From Szabonella alba (GTDB taxonomy: Bacteria; Pseudomonadota; Alphaproteobacteria; Rhodobacterales; Rhodobacteraceae), in NCBI RefSeq assembly GCF_016765775.1, contig NZ_JAESVN010000003.1, forward strand, positions 124,001-188,000: a stretch of DNA of 64,000 nt. The letters are read 5' to 3'. The notes beneath the pieces are model-generated. The model saw nothing but the letters and a program-made list of their open reading frames with translations, searched no databases and was not told where the DNA came from. How positions within the stretch are numbered: the stretch's first letter is position 1; the number at the start of each line of letters is the position of its first letter. This document shows, one piece after another, positions 9,402 to 19,827 of the stretch. Position numbers and translations under genes: made by a program.

Positions 9402-9872
9402 TCAGCCAGCAAGCGCCTGCTTCATCAGGGAAATCGCATGATCACAGGCCGCGCCGCGCACCCTGTCACGGCCCAATGCGCCAAACTCCACCGTTTCGGT
9501 CCTCAGTGATCCTTGCCGCGTGGCAATGCCGAAACAGACGCGACCTTCGGGTTTGAAGTCCGACCCGCCCGGCCCGGCAATCCCGGTTACCGACACCGCC
9601 AGATCAGCCCCGGAGGCGGCCAGCGCCCCCGCCGCCATCTCCCGCGCCACCGGTTCGGACACGGCGCCATGGGCCGTCAGCGTGTCGTCGCGCACCCCAA
9701 GCATCGCCTTTTTCGCGGCATTGGAATAGGTGACGAACCCGCATTCGAACACATCCGACGATCCCGCCACCGCCGTCAGCGCCGCCGAGACCATGCCCCC
9801 GGTACAGCTTTCGGCCGTGGCGATGCGCCAGCCCTTCGCGCGGGCGGCATCAAGAAGCTGTGCAGCACTCAT
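9402..9872 (-). CDS. pncC: nicotinamide-nucleotide amidohydrolase (CinA C-terminal type, PncC)
   Basis: This 156-aa stand-alone CinA C-domain protein deamidates NMN in pyridine nucleotide recycling. The signature [22 protein letters not shown] near residue 20, the AKKAMLGV helix and [10 protein letters not shown] near residue 100 are all present. The ATG at 9872 overlaps the stop of pgpA by 4 bases (ATGA), fixing the start. It is the last gene of the ispDF-pgpA-cinA operon. Members lacking the N-terminal COG1058 domain, like this one, are common in Rhodobacterales. Confidence 0.9.
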   Translation of the reverse strand: MSAAQLLDAARAKGWRIATAESCTGGMVSAALTAVAGSSDVFECGFVTYSNAAKKAMLGVRDDTLTAHGAVSEPVAREMAAGALAASGADLAVSVTGIAGPGGSDFKPEGRVCFGIATRQGSLRTETVEFGALGRDRVRGAACDHAISLMKQALAG

Positions 9873-10363
9873 CCCATCAGCACCCCATGCGCGATTGCGG
9901 CCAGGGCCATCGTGCCCAGCCCGGCGAACAGACCGGCCCAAAGATCATCCAGCATGACCCCCGCGGCATCGCCGCGCGCATCGGCCCGCCCGACCAGCCA
10001 GGGCTTCCAGATGTCGAACAGCCGGAACAAAAGGAAGGCCGAAACCCAGCCCGGCCAGGGGAAATTCGCGCTGTCCATGCCCACCCACCAGAAGGCGAAG
10101 GACGGAAACAGAAGCGCGATCCACTGACCTGCAACCTCATCCACCACAATTTCGGACGGATCCTCGCCGGGGCGGTCGGCCAGTTCGCGCGCACAGGCCC
10201 AGAAGCCCAGTGCCGTCACAAGGACAGTGGCCACCAGCAGCAGCGGAAAATGCCCGACCCGGTGCAGGATCAGTCCCAGCCCCAGCGCTGCAAGCGAGCC
10301 CCAGGTGCCCGGGGCAGGGCGCAACAGGCCGACCCCGAAGAAGATGGCGACGATCCTGCTCAT
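9869..10363 (-). CDS. pgpA: phosphatidylglycerophosphatase A
   Basis: PgpA dephosphorylates phosphatidylglycerol phosphate to phosphatidylglycerol at the inner membrane. The 164-aa protein has four hydrophobic segments and the PgpA motifs: [16 protein letters not shown] near the N-terminus, [25 protein letters not shown] in the middle (acidic metal/phosphate site), and [11 protein letters not shown]. The ATG at 10363 overlaps the ispDF stop by 4 bases, and the pgpA stop overlaps the cinA start in the same way. Confidence 0.92.
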   Translation of the reverse strand: MSRIVAIFFGVGLLRPAPGTWGSLAALGLGLILHRVGHFPLLLVATVLVTALGFWACARELADRPGEDPSEIVVDEVAGQWIALLFPSFAFWWVGMDSANFPWPGWVSAFLLFRLFDIWKPWLVGRADARGDAAGVMLDDLWAGLFAGLGTMALAAIAHGVLMG

Positions 10364-11496
10364 GCGCGGATCAGGGTTGCGCTGGCCAAGGCCGCGATCC
10401 CCTCCTTGCGTCCGGTGAAGCCCAGCCTTTCGCTGGTCGTGGCCTTGACTGACACGCGATCTGCCGCAACCGCCATGATCTCGGCCAGACGCGCCTGCAT
10501 CGCACCGGCATGGGGCCCGATCTTGGGCGCCTCGCAGATCAGGGTCACGTCGCAATTGCCCAGGTTGAAGCCGCGCGCCCGCGCCGCATCCATGGCATGA
10601 CGCAGGAAAATCTCGCTGGCCGCCCCTTTCCATTGCGGATCCGACGGCGGGAAATGCCGCCCGATATCGCCCAGCGCCAGCGCGCCATAGATCGCATCGG
10701 TCAGCGCATGCATGCCGACATCGGCATCGGAATGGCCCAGCAGCCCCCGGTCATGCGGGATGCGGACCCCGCAAAGCCAAAGATGATCGCCTTCACAAAA
10801 AGCATGGACGTCAAACCCATTGCCAAGGCGGATATCCATGCCGCGCCCTTTCAGGATCTTTTCGGCCCGCGTGAAATCGCCGGGCCAGGTGAGTTTCAGG
10901 TTCTCCTCCTCGCCCTCCACGATCATCACGTCAAGCCCTGCGGCCCGCGCGACCTCGACATCATCCGCCGCCCCGCCCGGATGGGCGCGATGTGCGGCAA
11001 GGATCGGGGCGAAGTGAAAAGCTTGCGGTGTCTGGGCGCGGAAAAGCCCGTCGCGGGGCTGGACGCCCGCAACCTGCCCGTCCTGCCCCCGCCAAAGTGC
11101 ATCGGTCACGGCAAGGGCCGGGGCCACGGCGGGCGCATGGTCCAGTGCTGCCGACAGCCGTGCGATCAAGGGGACCGACAGGCAGGGGCGGGCGGCATCA
11201 TGGATCATCACCCGGCTTGTCCCGGTCCCGGCAAGGGCCTCCAGCGCATTCCGGACCGATTGCGCGCGGGTCTCGCCACCCTCGACGACGTGGATATCAT
11301 CAGGCCAACCTGCGGTTTCGGGGCGGTCGTCGGGATGGATCACCACCACGATATGCGCGGCGCCGCCATGAACGCGAAAGGCGTGCAGCGCCTGTTCCAC
11401 CACAGAGCGGCCTGCCAGATGCTGCCATTGCTTGGGTCTGTCGCCCCCCGCGCGGGTTCCGCGTCCGGCGGCGACAAGGATCGCGGCAAGTGTCAT
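10360..11496 (-). CDS. ispDF: bifunctional IspD/IspF (MEP isoprenoid pathway)
   Basis: This 378-aa fusion carries two steps of the non-mevalonate isoprenoid pathway. The N-terminal ~220 residues are MEP cytidylyltransferase (IspD), with the CTP-binding [20 protein letters not shown]. The C-terminal ~158 residues, from [14 protein letters not shown], are MECDP synthase (IspF) with the metal-binding DVHAF and [14 protein letters not shown]. Fusion of the two is typical of many alphaproteobacteria. The ATG at 11496 gives the conserved IspD start. The gene heads the ispDF-pgpA-cinA operon and is divergent from dusB. Confidence 0.95.
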   Translation of the reverse strand: MTLAAILVAAGRGTRAGGDRPKQWQHLAGRSVVEQALHAFRVHGGAAHIVVVIHPDDRPETAGWPDDIHVVEGGETRAQSVRNALEALAGTGTSRVMIHDAARPCLSVPLIARLSAALDHAPAVAPALAVTDALWRGQDGQVAGVQPRDGLFRAQTPQAFHFAPILAAHRAHPGGAADDVEVARAAGLDVMIVEGEEENLKLTWPGDFTRAEKILKGRGMDIRLGNGFDVHAFCEGDHLWLCGVRIPHDRGLLGHSDADVGMHALTDAIYGALALGDIGRHFPPSDPQWKGAASEIFLRHAMDAARARGFNLGNCDVTLICEAPKIGPHAGAMQARLAEIMAVAADRVSVKATTSERLGFTGRKEGIAALASATLIRA

Positions 11497-11684
11497 GGAT
11501 CCCTCGACTTGTTTGCCCCGAAGGCTTAGGCCATCGCCGCGCGCATGACAATCGGGCGCAGTTTGCGGCAATATCGCACAAAAAACAGGCAAAGCACGTT
11601 TTTGCGTCGATCTCGCGCTAAAGGTGATTTGTCATCCTGCCTGCGGCCCGTTACTGCCGAAGGTGACGCACAAGGAATAGGCAA

Positions 11685-12698
11685 TTGCCCCTCAGACTGG
11701 CCCCTCGCAGACTGGACAGCGTAACCATTGATCCGCCGGTGCTGCTGGCTCCGCTGGCCGGAATCACCGATCTGCCCTTCCGCAGGCTGGTCGCCGGTTT
11801 CGGCGCCGGTCTGGTCGTATCCGAAATGGTCGCCAGTCAGGAGGTTGTGCAAGCAAGGCCGCTGGCGCGGGCGCGGGCCGAACTGGGCTTTGGCGAACAG
11901 GCGACCTCGGTGCAACTCGCCGGGCGTGAGGCCTATTGGATGGCCGAGGCCGCCCGCTATGTCGAGGCGCAGGGCGCGCAGGTCATCGACATCAATATGG
12001 GCTGTCCGGCCCGCAAGGTGACGAATGGATATTCCGGCTCGGCCCTGATGCGTGAGCCGGACCACGCGCTGCGCCTGATTGAGGCGGTGGTGGGCGCGGT
12101 CAAGGTGCCGGTCACATTGAAAACCCGGCTGGGCTGGGATGACGACCTTCTGAACGCGCCCGATCTGGCCCGGCGGGCCGAAGGCGCAGGCATCCGCATG
12201 GTCACGATCCATGGCCGGACGCGCTGCCAGTTCTACAAGGGCGCGGCCGACTGGGCCGCGATCCGCAGGGTGAAAGAGGCGGTGACGATTCCGGTTATTG
12301 CGAATGGCGATATCGTGGATGCTGCGTCGGCGGAAACGGCGCTGCGACTGTCGGGGGCTGATGGGGTGATGGTCGGGCGCGGGGCGCAGGGCCGGCCCTG
12401 GCTGCTGGCCGAGATCGCGGCGCAGCTTTATGACCGGCCCCGGCCCGAGATCCCCCGTGGTCCGGCGCTGGCAGCACTGGTCTGCGGCCATTACGAGGAT
12501 ATCCTGTCCTTCTATGGTGCCGAACTGGGCTTGCGTGTCGCGCGCAAGCATCTGGGCTGGTATCTTGAGGCTGCAGCATGCGATGCGGCGCTGCCCGTTA
12601 CCCCGTTGCGGGGGCGTATCCTGATCGCCGAATCTCCTGCCGAAGTGCTGCACCTGCTGCCTGAGGCCTTTGCTGACCAGCACAGCGAGGCGGCATGA
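11685..12698 (+). CDS. dusB: tRNA dihydrouridine synthase B (NifR3)
   Basis: This 337-aa FMN enzyme reduces specific uridines in the tRNA D-loop. It has the TIM-barrel family motifs [36 protein letters not shown] (containing the catalytic cysteine) and [13 protein letters not shown]. The start is a TTG at 11685 preceded by AAGGAA at suitable spacing. Its stop overlaps the ntrB start by 4 bases. In Rhodobacter this gene is known as nifR3 and leads the nifR3-ntrB-ntrC operon, the arrangement seen here. The position suggests the ntr genes are at least partly read from its promoter. Confidence 0.93.
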   Translation: MPLRLAPRRLDSVTIDPPVLLAPLAGITDLPFRRLVAGFGAGLVVSEMVASQEVVQARPLARARAELGFGEQATSVQLAGREAYWMAEAARYVEAQGAQVIDINMGCPARKVTNGYSGSALMREPDHALRLIEAVVGAVKVPVTLKTRLGWDDDLLNAPDLARRAEGAGIRMVTIHGRTRCQFYKGAADWAAIRRVKEAVTIPVIANGDIVDAASAETALRLSGADGVMVGRGAQGRPWLLAEIAAQLYDRPRPEIPRGPALAALVCGHYEDILSFYGAELGLRVARKHLGWYLEAAACDAALPVTPLRGRILIAESPAEVLHLLPEAFADQHSEAA

Positions 12699-13798
12699 GC
12701 TATCGCGCGCCCTATCCGGTTCCGGGGGTTATCTGGGCCTCGCTGCCGATCCCGGCGCTGCTGATTGATGCGGCGGGACGCATTGCCGAGATCAACCCGG
12801 CGGCCGAAAACTTCTTCAACGCCTCGATGCGCAGTCTGAAGGGGCAGCCAGTGTTCGACCGGCTGTCCATCGATGCCCCGATGGAGGAGGCCTTGGCCCG
12901 GGCCCGGGCGAATCAGGCCGCGCTGTTCATCAATGATGTCGATGTGACGACCGGGGAACGCCCGCCGATCCAGTGCCACATTCAGGTGGCGCCGATGCAT
13001 GACAATCCCGATATCGTCATGATGCTGATCTCTCCGCGCGATATCGCCGACCGGCTGGGCCGGGCGACGGCGGTGAAATCGGCGGCGAAATCGGCCATCG
13101 GCATGGCCGAGATGCTGGCGCATGAGATCAAGAACCCGCTGGCGGGCATTTCGGGGGCGGCGCAGCTTTTGTCGATGAACCTGTCGCCCGAGGATCGCGA
13201 ATTCGCCGATCTGATTGTTGAGGAGACTCGGCGCATCGTCAAATTGCTGGAACAGGTGGAACAGTTCGGCAATCTGCGCCCGCCCGACCGGCGCGCGGTC
13301 AATATCCATGACGCGCTGGACCGGGCAAGACGATCGGCCATGGTGGGCTTCGCCGCGAAAATGACGATCATCGAGGATTACGATCCGTCATTGCCCAACA
13401 CTTTCGCCGATCCTGATCAGTTGATGCAGGTCTTTCTGAACCTGATCAAGAACGCGGCCGAGGCGGCGGGGCCGCAGGGCGGCACGATCCGGCTGCGCAC
13501 ATTCTATGACCTGTCGCTGCGTCTGCGGCGGCTGGACGGGCCGGGCCGTCCGCTGGCGCTACAGGTTGAAATCATTGATGACGGGCCGGGTCTGCCCCCC
13601 GAAATCGCCTCGAACATCTTCGAACCCTTTGTTTCGGGGCGGGAAAACGGCACTGGCCTCGGCCTTGCGCTGGTCTCGCGCATTGTCACCGACCACGAAG
13701 GCTGGGTCGCGGTCGACAGCGTTCCGGGCCGCACGGTGTTTCGCGTATCGCTTCCGGTTGCCCCGCGTGATGCGGCGACCGAGCCAACAGTCAAATGA
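12695..13798 (+). CDS. ntrB: nitrogen regulation sensor histidine kinase NtrB
   Basis: NtrB (GlnL) is the cytoplasmic kinase/phosphatase for NtrC, controlled by PII proteins. The 367-aa protein has an N-terminal PAS domain (residues ~15-120), an H-box with phospho-acceptor histidine in [17 protein letters not shown] near residue 145, and a HATPase domain with N-box NLIKNAAEA and G-boxes DDGPGLPP and GTGLGLALV. No membrane segment is present, as expected. The ATG overlaps the dusB stop (ATGA), and ntrC begins 15 bases after the stop. Confidence 0.94.
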   Translation: MSYRAPYPVPGVIWASLPIPALLIDAAGRIAEINPAAENFFNASMRSLKGQPVFDRLSIDAPMEEALARARANQAALFINDVDVTTGERPPIQCHIQVAPMHDNPDIVMMLISPRDIADRLGRATAVKSAAKSAIGMAEMLAHEIKNPLAGISGAAQLLSMNLSPEDREFADLIVEETRRIVKLLEQVEQFGNLRPPDRRAVNIHDALDRARRSAMVGFAAKMTIIEDYDPSLPNTFADPDQLMQVFLNLIKNAAEAAGPQGGTIRLRTFYDLSLRLRRLDGPGRPLALQVEIIDDGPGLPPEIASNIFEPFVSGRENGTGLGLALVSRIVTDHEGWVAVDSVPGRTVFRVSLPVAPRDAATEPTVK

Positions 13799-13812
13799 CA
13801 GGAGTATAGGGC

Positions 13813-15183
13813 ATGGACGGCACGGTTCTGGTCGCCGATGACGACCGCACGATCCGCACGGTTCTGACGCAGGCGCTGACACGGGCGGGTTGCAAGGTCC
13901 ATGCCACATCCAGCCTGATGACGCTGATGCGCTGGGTCGAGGAGGGCAAGGGCGATCTGGTCATCTCGGATGTGATGATGCCCGATGGCAACGGGCTTGA
14001 GGCGCTGCCGCAGATCTCGAAACTGCGGCCCGGCCTGCCGGTGATCGTGATTTCGGCGCAGAACACGATCATGACGGCAATTCAGGCGGCCGAGGCCGAG
14101 GCCTATGACTACCTGCCCAAACCCTTCGATCTGCCGGATCTGATGAAACGCTCGGCCCGGGCGCTGGACATCAAGCGCCGCGCCCCGGCGCGCGGTGCCG
14201 CCGCCCCCCCGCGTGAGGCGGGCGAGGATCTGCCGCTGGTCGGGCGCACCGCTGCGATGCAGGCGCTTTACCGTCTGGTGGCGCGGGTGATGAACACCGA
14301 TCTGGCGGTGCTGGTCACCGGCGAATCAGGCACCGGAAAATCGCTGATCGCGCGGGCGATCCATGACTTTTCCGACCGCCGCAGCCAGCCTTTCATCGTG
14401 GCGCAGGCCGCGGATCTGCAGGGCGTGGACGGGCCGGCCAGCCTTGCCGCACGGGCACGGGGCGGATCGCTGGTCTTTGACGAGATCGGCGACCATGACG
14501 AGGACACGCAGGCGCGGATCGTGCGGATGCTGGACCTGATGGGCGAGAACGCACCCCGCATCATGGCCACCTCGCAGGTCGATCTTTCGGCCCGGATGGA
14601 AGCGGGCAGTTTCCGGCAGGATCTGTTCTATCGTCTGGGCGGTGTCACGCTTCAGGTGCCCGCCTTGCGCGAAAGGGTGGACGATATCCCGCTGCTGGCC
14701 GATCACTTCCTTGCGCGGGGCGAACGCGACAGCGGTTCCACGCGGCGCCTGTCGCCCGAGGCGCGGGACCTGATCCGCGCCTACAGCTGGCCGGGCAATG
14801 TGCGTCAGCTGGAAAACACGCTGAAACGGCTGCTGGTGACCTCGGGCGAACCCGAGATCGCCCGTGCCGAAGTCGAGGCCGTTCTGGGCAGCCAGCCCGC
14901 GCTGGAACCGCTGCGCGGCGGCGGTGAGGGGGAAAAGCTTTCCGCCTCGGTCGCCCGGCATCTGCGGCGCTATTTCGATCTGCATGGCGGCGCGCTGCCG
15001 CCCCCCGGCGTCTATGCCCGCATCCTGCGCGAGGTGGAGGCCCCGCTGATCGAGATTGCGCTGGATGCCACGGCGGGCAATCAGGCGCGCTGCGCCGATC
15101 TTCTGGGCATCAACCGCAATACGCTGCGCAAGAAGATCACTGATCTGGACATCCGGGTGAGCCGACGTCGCAAACTGATGTAA
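13813..15183 (+). CDS. ntrC: nitrogen regulator NtrC, GAFTGA-less Rhodobacter type
   Basis: This 456-aa response regulator has a receiver domain (DD pair near residue 9, phospho-acceptor Asp in [12 protein letters not shown]), an AAA+ domain with Walker A GESGTGKS and Walker B-like LVFDEIGD, and a C-terminal Fis-type HTH ([20 protein letters not shown]). The stretch between [12 protein letters not shown] and [10 protein letters not shown] is only about ten residues. The L1 loop carrying GAFTGA, which enhancer-binding proteins use to contact sigma54, is therefore missing. Rhodobacter capsulatus NtrC shows the same loss and works with the housekeeping sigma factor, so sigma54-independent activation is likely here too. 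Confidence 0.94.
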   Translation: MDGTVLVADDDRTIRTVLTQALTRAGCKVHATSSLMTLMRWVEEGKGDLVISDVMMPDGNGLEALPQISKLRPGLPVIVISAQNTIMTAIQAAEAEAYDYLPKPFDLPDLMKRSARALDIKRRAPARGAAAPPREAGEDLPLVGRTAAMQALYRLVARVMNTDLAVLVTGESGTGKSLIARAIHDFSDRRSQPFIVAQAADLQGVDGPASLAARARGGSLVFDEIGDHDEDTQARIVRMLDLMGENAPRIMATSQVDLSARMEAGSFRQDLFYRLGGVTLQVPALRERVDDIPLLADHFLARGERDSGSTRRLSPEARDLIRAYSWPGNVRQLENTLKRLLVTSGEPEIARAEVEAVLGSQPALEPLRGGGEGEKLSASVARHLRRYFDLHGGALPPPGVYARILREVEAPLIEIALDATAGNQARCADLLGINRNTLRKKITDLDIRVSRRRKLM

Positions 15184-15297
15184 ATACGTCACAGGAACCG
15201 TTGCGCCCCAGCCCTGTTCCGGTGCATCATACCAGATATGGATGGGGCGCGCCCCATCCGGCCATTGATTGGGGGCGACTGGATTTTGGCGGCCGTC

Positions 15298-17559
15298 ATG
15301 CGCAGCAACACCTGGGCCAAGCTGTCGCGCCTGCGCCGTCAGCGGAAATACCAGACATTGATGACCTTCGGTCTGGTCTTTCTGGGGCCTGTGCTGGCGT
15401 TGGCGACCTTTCTGGCGCTGGGGCCTTTCGATCAGGGGGCCGGGTCGTCCTATCTGCGGCTGATCCTGCTGGCCGATCTGGTCTATGTGCTGGTCGTGGC
15501 CGCCCTTGTGCTGGGACGCGTGTCGCGGATGATTTCGGACCGGCGCAGCCAGTCGGCGGGTTCGCGCCTGCATCTGCGGCTGTCGGGGGTTTTCGCGCTG
15601 CTGGCGCTGATCCCGACGATCCTGGTCGCCGTCTTTGCCGTGCTGACCTTCAATGTCGGGCTTGAGGGCTGGTTTTCCGAAAGGGTGCGCACGGTTCTGG
15701 GCAATTCACTGGCGGCCGCGCAGGCCTATGACGGCGAACACCGCCGCGACCTGACCGAAGATGCTACGGCGCTGGCGGGCTATCTTAATGTGGCCAAGCA
15801 ATCCTCGTTCTTTCTGGCCGATGGCGATTTGCGCCCGATCCTGACCCAGGGACAGGCGGCCATCCAGCGCGGCCTGCGCGAGGCATTTCTGATCGACGGG
15901 ACCGGGACGCTGATGACGCGGGGGGACCGGTCCTATCTCTTTGATTTCGAACAGCCCGATCCCGAGGCCATTGTGCGCGCGCGCAGCAGTGGCGCGGTTG
16001 TGCTGGTCGAGGACTGGCCGAATGACGAATTGCGCGCCATCGTCCATCTGGATGCCTTTTCCGACCGTTATCTTTACATCACGCGGGAGGTTGACGGATC
16101 AATCCTCAGCCTTCTGGACGACACACGCGAAACTGTCGCGCTTTATCAGCAGCTTGAGGCAGAACGGGGCCGGATACTGTTCGAATTCGGCCTGCTTTAT
16201 CTGGGATTCGCGCTGATCCTGATTCTGGCCGCGATCTGGCTGGGATTGTGGTTTGCCGAACGGCTGTCGCGCCCCGTCGGGCGGCTGGCGGGGGCGGCGC
16301 AGCGCGTCGGTGCGGGGGATCTTGAGGTGCAGATCCCCGAGGAAGAAGGCGATGACGAGATCGCCATGATGGGCCGCATGTTCAACCGCATGACGCGACA
16401 GTTGAAAGGTCAGCGCGATGCGCTGATTTCCTCGAACCGGGAAACCGAAGGGCGGCGGCGGCTGTTCGATTCCGTTCTGTCCTCGATCACTGCGGGCGTG
16501 GTCGGGCTGGACCCCGAGGGGCGGGTGGATTTTATCAACCGCGCGGCCGAGCGTCTGCTGGATGTGCCGGACCGCGCCCATGATCTGGATCTGGCGATGG
16601 TCGTTCCGGAATTCATGCCCCTTTTCAATCGTTTGCCTGATAGTCTTAATGGAACGGTTCAGGAGGAACTGCGCCTGACCCGCAAGGGCAGGATGGAAAG
16701 CCTGCTGGTGCGGATCAGCACGCGGAAATCCGATACCGGGCGGCTTGAAGGCTATGTCATCGCCTTTGACGATGTGACCGATCTGGTCTCGGCGCAGCGC
16801 ATGGCGGCCTGGGGTGATGTGGCCCGCCGCATCGCGCATGAGATCAAGAACCCGCTGACCCCGATCGCGCTCTCGGCCGAACGGATCAAGCGCAAGTTCG
16901 CCAAGGAGGTTTCCGCGCCCGAGGATCTGAACCAATATGCCGATGTCATCATCCGCCAGACCAATGACCTGCGCCGGATCGTCGACGAGTTTTCGAAATT
17001 CGCGCGGATGCCCGAACCCGACCGGCGTGAGGAGGATCTGGCGAAACTGCTGCGCGACGCGGTGCTTTTGCAACAGGCGGGCCAGCCCGATGTGGCGATC
17101 CGCGCCGAAATCCCCGAGGCGGCGGCGCTGATGGATCTGGATGCGACGATGATTTCACAGGCCTTGACCAACCTGATCAAGAATGCCGGGGAAGCCACGG
17201 AAACCCTTAGGGAAAAAGGTGCGCCAGACGGCTATGTTCCACAGATCCGCGTGGCGATGGAGCTGCAGCCCGATCAGGCGGTGATCCGCATTTCCGACAA
17301 CGGGATTGGCCTGCCGCCGGACCGGGCACGACTGTTTGAGCCCTATGTGACAACGCGCGAAAAGGGCACCGGTCTTGGCCTGCCCATCGTCAAGAAGATC
17401 ATCGAGGAACATGGCGGCACGTTGGCCCTGCTCGATGCCGAACCATTCGAACCGACAGCCCGTCAGGGCGCCATGGCAGAGATCCGACTGCCACGCCTTG
17501 CCCGCACCCAGCGCGGCCGGGCCAGACATTCCAGCCAGGGGGACCAGGGGGGAACATGA
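15298..17559 (+). CDS. ntrY: membrane sensor histidine kinase NtrY
   Basis: NtrY pairs with NtrX in nitrogen and redox signalling. The ~753-aa protein has membrane segments near the N-terminus (MTFGLVFLGPVLALATFLAL, then two more), an extracytoplasmic region, and another membrane segment (YLGFALILILAAIWLGLWF). HAMP and PAS domains follow, then an H-box ([20 protein letters not shown]) and a HATPase domain (NLIKNAGEA, DNGIGLPP, GTGLGLPIV). The ATG at 15298 is preferred over one at 15238, but neither has a strong ribosome binding site. The last 620 bases of the gene lie in the first copy of a 731-bp tandem duplication, and the gene itself is complete. Its stop overlaps the next ATG by 4 bases. 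Confidence 0.93.
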   Translation: MRSNTWAKLSRLRRQRKYQTLMTFGLVFLGPVLALATFLALGPFDQGAGSSYLRLILLADLVYVLVVAALVLGRVSRMISDRRSQSAGSRLHLRLSGVFALLALIPTILVAVFAVLTFNVGLEGWFSERVRTVLGNSLAAAQAYDGEHRRDLTEDATALAGYLNVAKQSSFFLADGDLRPILTQGQAAIQRGLREAFLIDGTGTLMTRGDRSYLFDFEQPDPEAIVRARSSGAVVLVEDWPNDELRAIVHLDAFSDRYLYITREVDGSILSLLDDTRETVALYQQLEAERGRILFEFGLLYLGFALILILAAIWLGLWFAERLSRPVGRLAGAAQRVGAGDLEVQIPEEEGDDEIAMMGRMFNRMTRQLKGQRDALISSNRETEGRRRLFDSVLSSITAGVVGLDPEGRVDFINRAAERLLDVPDRAHDLDLAMVVPEFMPLFNRLPDSLNGTVQEELRLTRKGRMESLLVRISTRKSDTGRLEGYVIAFDDVTDLVSAQRMAAWGDVARRIAHEIKNPLTPIALSAERIKRKFAKEVSAPEDLNQYADVIIRQTNDLRRIVDEFSKFARMPEPDRREEDLAKLLRDAVLLQQAGQPDVAIRAEIPEAAALMDLDATMISQALTNLIKNAGEATETLREKGAPDGYVPQIRVAMELQPDQAVIRISDNGIGLPPDRARLFEPYVTTREKGTGLGLPIVKKIIEEHGGTLALLDAEPFEPTARQGAMAEIRLPRLARTQRGRARHSSQGDQGGT

Positions 17560-18401
17560 GCTCTATTCTTATAGTCGATGACGAACGCGATATCCGCGAA
17601 TTGATCGGGGATATCCTGCGCGATGAGGGCTTTGCCGTCCGTCTGGCCGGCAATTCCGATGACTGCATGTCCGATGTCATCATCCGCCAGACCAATGACC
17701 TGCGCCGGATCGTCGACGAGTTTTCGAAATTCGCGCGGATGCCCGAACCCGACCGGCGTGAGGAGGATCTGGCGAAACTGCTGCGCGACGCGGTGCTTTT
17801 GCAACAGGCGGGCCAGCCCGATGTGGCGATCCGCGCCGAAATCCCCGAGGCGGCGGCGCTGATGGATCTGGATGCGACGATGATTTCACAGGCCTTGACC
17901 AACCTGATCAAGAATGCCGGGGAAGCCACGGAAACCCTTAGGGAAAAAGGTGCGCCAGACGGCTATGTTCCACAGATCCGCGTGGCGATGGAGCTGCAGC
18001 CCGATCAGGCGGTGATCCGCATTTCCGACAACGGGATTGGCCTGCCGCCGGACCGGGCACGACTGTTTGAGCCCTATGTGACAACGCGCGAAAAGGGCAC
18101 CGGTCTTGGCCTGCCCATCGTCAAGAAGATCATCGAGGAACATGGCGGCACGTTGGCCCTGCTCGATGCCGAACCATTCGAACCGACAGCCCGTCAGGGC
18201 GCCATGGCAGAGATCCGACTGCCACGCCTTGCCCGCACCCAGCGCGGCCGGGCCAGACATTCCAGCCAGGGGGACCAGGGGGGAACATGAGCTCTATTCT
18301 TATAGTCGATGACGAACGCGATATCCGCGAATTGATCGGGGATATCCTGCGCGATGAGGGCTTTGCCGTCCGTCTGGCCGGCAATTCCGATGACTGCATG
18401 T
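16940..18401 (+). repeat. perfect 731-bp tandem duplication across the ntrY/ntrX junction
   Basis: Bases 16940-17670 and 17671-18401 are two head-to-tail copies that I could not tell apart by reading. Each carries the end of ntrY (HATPase domain, without the H-box) plus the first ~39 codons of ntrX. The junction shows 4-base microhomology (CCGA at 16940, 17671 and 18402), typical of a short-homology duplication. The full-length ntrY before and the full-length ntrX after are undamaged. Confidence 0.95.
17556..18290 (+). pseudogene. hybrid NtrX(N-term)-NtrY(C-term) ORF made by tandem duplication
   Basis: This 244-aa open frame starts at a duplicated ntrX start codon. It encodes NtrX residues 1-39 (ILIVDDERDIRELIGDI, up to DDCMS) and then enters the NtrY frame at DVIIRQTNDLRRIVDEF, continuing to the NtrY stop. 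It has the acidic pair of a receiver but lacks the phospho-acceptor Asp. It has the complete kinase ATP-binding domain (N, G1, F, G2 boxes) but lacks the H-box histidine. It therefore cannot act as a normal receiver or autokinase. It keeps the ntrX ribosome binding region and overlaps both neighbours by 4 bases, so it is probably translated unless the duplication is an assembly error. Confidence 0.85.
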
Positions 18402-19702
18402 CCGAGATCGCCGCCGAAGCACCGGCGCTGATGATCCTTGATATCTGGCTGAAGGACAGCCGGATGGACGGGATCGACATCCTGAAAACCGTGAAACGCG
18501 ACAATCCGGATGTGCCGGTGGTCATCATCTCGGGCCATGGCAATATCGAAATCGCCGTCGCTGCGATCAAGCAGGGTGCCTATGACTTCATCGAAAAACC
18601 CTTCAATATCGACCAGTTGATGGTCGTTGTTTCAAGGGCGATGGAAACCAGCCGCCTGCGCCGTGAAAACAGCGATCTGCGGCGGCGAGAGGTCACATCC
18701 TCTGACATGATGGGATCAAGTCCTGCCTTCAAGGCATTGAAATCGCAGCTTGAAAAGGTCACGAAATCAAATGGCCGCGTCATGCTGACCGGTCCGGCCG
18801 GATCGGGCAAGGAACTGGCCGCGCGGTTCATCCATGCCCATTCCGCCCGCGCCTCGGCGCCTTTCGTCACCGTCACCTCGGCCACCATCGAGCCTGAGCG
18901 GATGGAAGAGGTACTATTCGGTCGTGAGACGCAGGAACGCGGCATCGAGAAAGGCCTGCTGGAACAGGCGCATGGCGGCGTGGTCTATTTCGATGAAGTG
19001 GCCGATATGCCGCCCGGTACGCAGTCCAAGATCCTGCGGGTTCTGGTGGAACAGCAATTCACCCGCGTCGGCGGGGTTGAAAAGGTGCGCGTCGATCTGC
19101 GGGTCATCTCCTCGACCACCCGCGACCTGCGCAGTGAAATCGGCGCGGGCCGCTTCCGGCAGGAACTTTATGACCGCCTGAATGTCGTGCCGATTGCGGT
19201 GCCCAGCCTTGAGGACCGGCGTGAGGATATTCCCGAACTTACCGCATGGTTCATCGAGATGTTCCATCGCAGTCAGGGTCTGCCGTTGCGCAGCCTTTCG
19301 ACCGAGGCCGAGGCGATGCTGCAGACGATGCAATGGCCGGGCAATGTGCGCCAGTTGCGCAATGTGATCGAACGGGTCCTGATCCTCGGGGACGGGTCTG
19401 GCCCGATTGAACCGCGCGAATTGCCCGGGCAGGACACGGGCGGCGGCGGCGAGGGCCGTGTGACGCTGGGGGGCGCGCTGGCCACATTGCCGCTGCGCGA
19501 GGCGCGCGAACTCTTTGAAAAGGAATATCTGCTGACCCAGATCAACCGGTTCGGCGGCAATATCAGCCGCACGGCCAGTTTTGTCGGGATGGAGCGTTCG
19601 GCCCTGCATCGCAAGCTCAAATCCCTGGGGGTGGTCACCACGACCAAGGCCGGGGCGCGCCTTGCCCGGCTGGAAGAGGATGAGGATATCGGGGAGGATT
19701 GA
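18287..19702 (+). CDS. ntrX: nitrogen response regulator NtrX
   Basis: This complete 471-aa NtrC-family regulator is the partner of NtrY. The receiver domain has the DD pair and phospho-acceptor Asp in LMILDIWLKDSRMDG. The AAA+ domain follows (LTGPAGSGKELAARFIH as Walker A, GVVYFDEVADMP as Walker B), then a Fis-type HTH (GNISRTASFVGMERSALHRKL). The L1 loop reads FGRETQERGIEKGLLEQAH, with no GAFTGA, so direct sigma54 activation is unlikely. The first ~39 codons are shared with the upstream hybrid ORF through the tandem duplication. TrkA follows after 125 bases. Confidence 0.94.
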   Translation: MSSILIVDDERDIRELIGDILRDEGFAVRLAGNSDDCMSEIAAEAPALMILDIWLKDSRMDGIDILKTVKRDNPDVPVVIISGHGNIEIAVAAIKQGAYDFIEKPFNIDQLMVVVSRAMETSRLRRENSDLRRREVTSSDMMGSSPAFKALKSQLEKVTKSNGRVMLTGPAGSGKELAARFIHAHSARASAPFVTVTSATIEPERMEEVLFGRETQERGIEKGLLEQAHGGVVYFDEVADMPPGTQSKILRVLVEQQFTRVGGVEKVRVDLRVISSTTRDLRSEIGAGRFRQELYDRLNVVPIAVPSLEDRREDIPELTAWFIEMFHRSQGLPLRSLSTEAEAMLQTMQWPGNVRQLRNVIERVLILGDGSGPIEPRELPGQDTGGGGEGRVTLGGALATLPLREARELFEKEYLLTQINRFGGNISRTASFVGMERSALHRKLKSLGVVTTTKAGARLARLEEDEDIGED

Positions 19703-19827
19703 GGCCCCCGGGCCATTCGCGCGCATCAGTCCGGCATTGCAAAGCGGGGCATCACGTTGACCGGGGCCGGGTGATCTGCCAATGAGGGGACGTTGAGCGG
19801 ACAGACCCGTCCTTGCGGAGAACAGGC

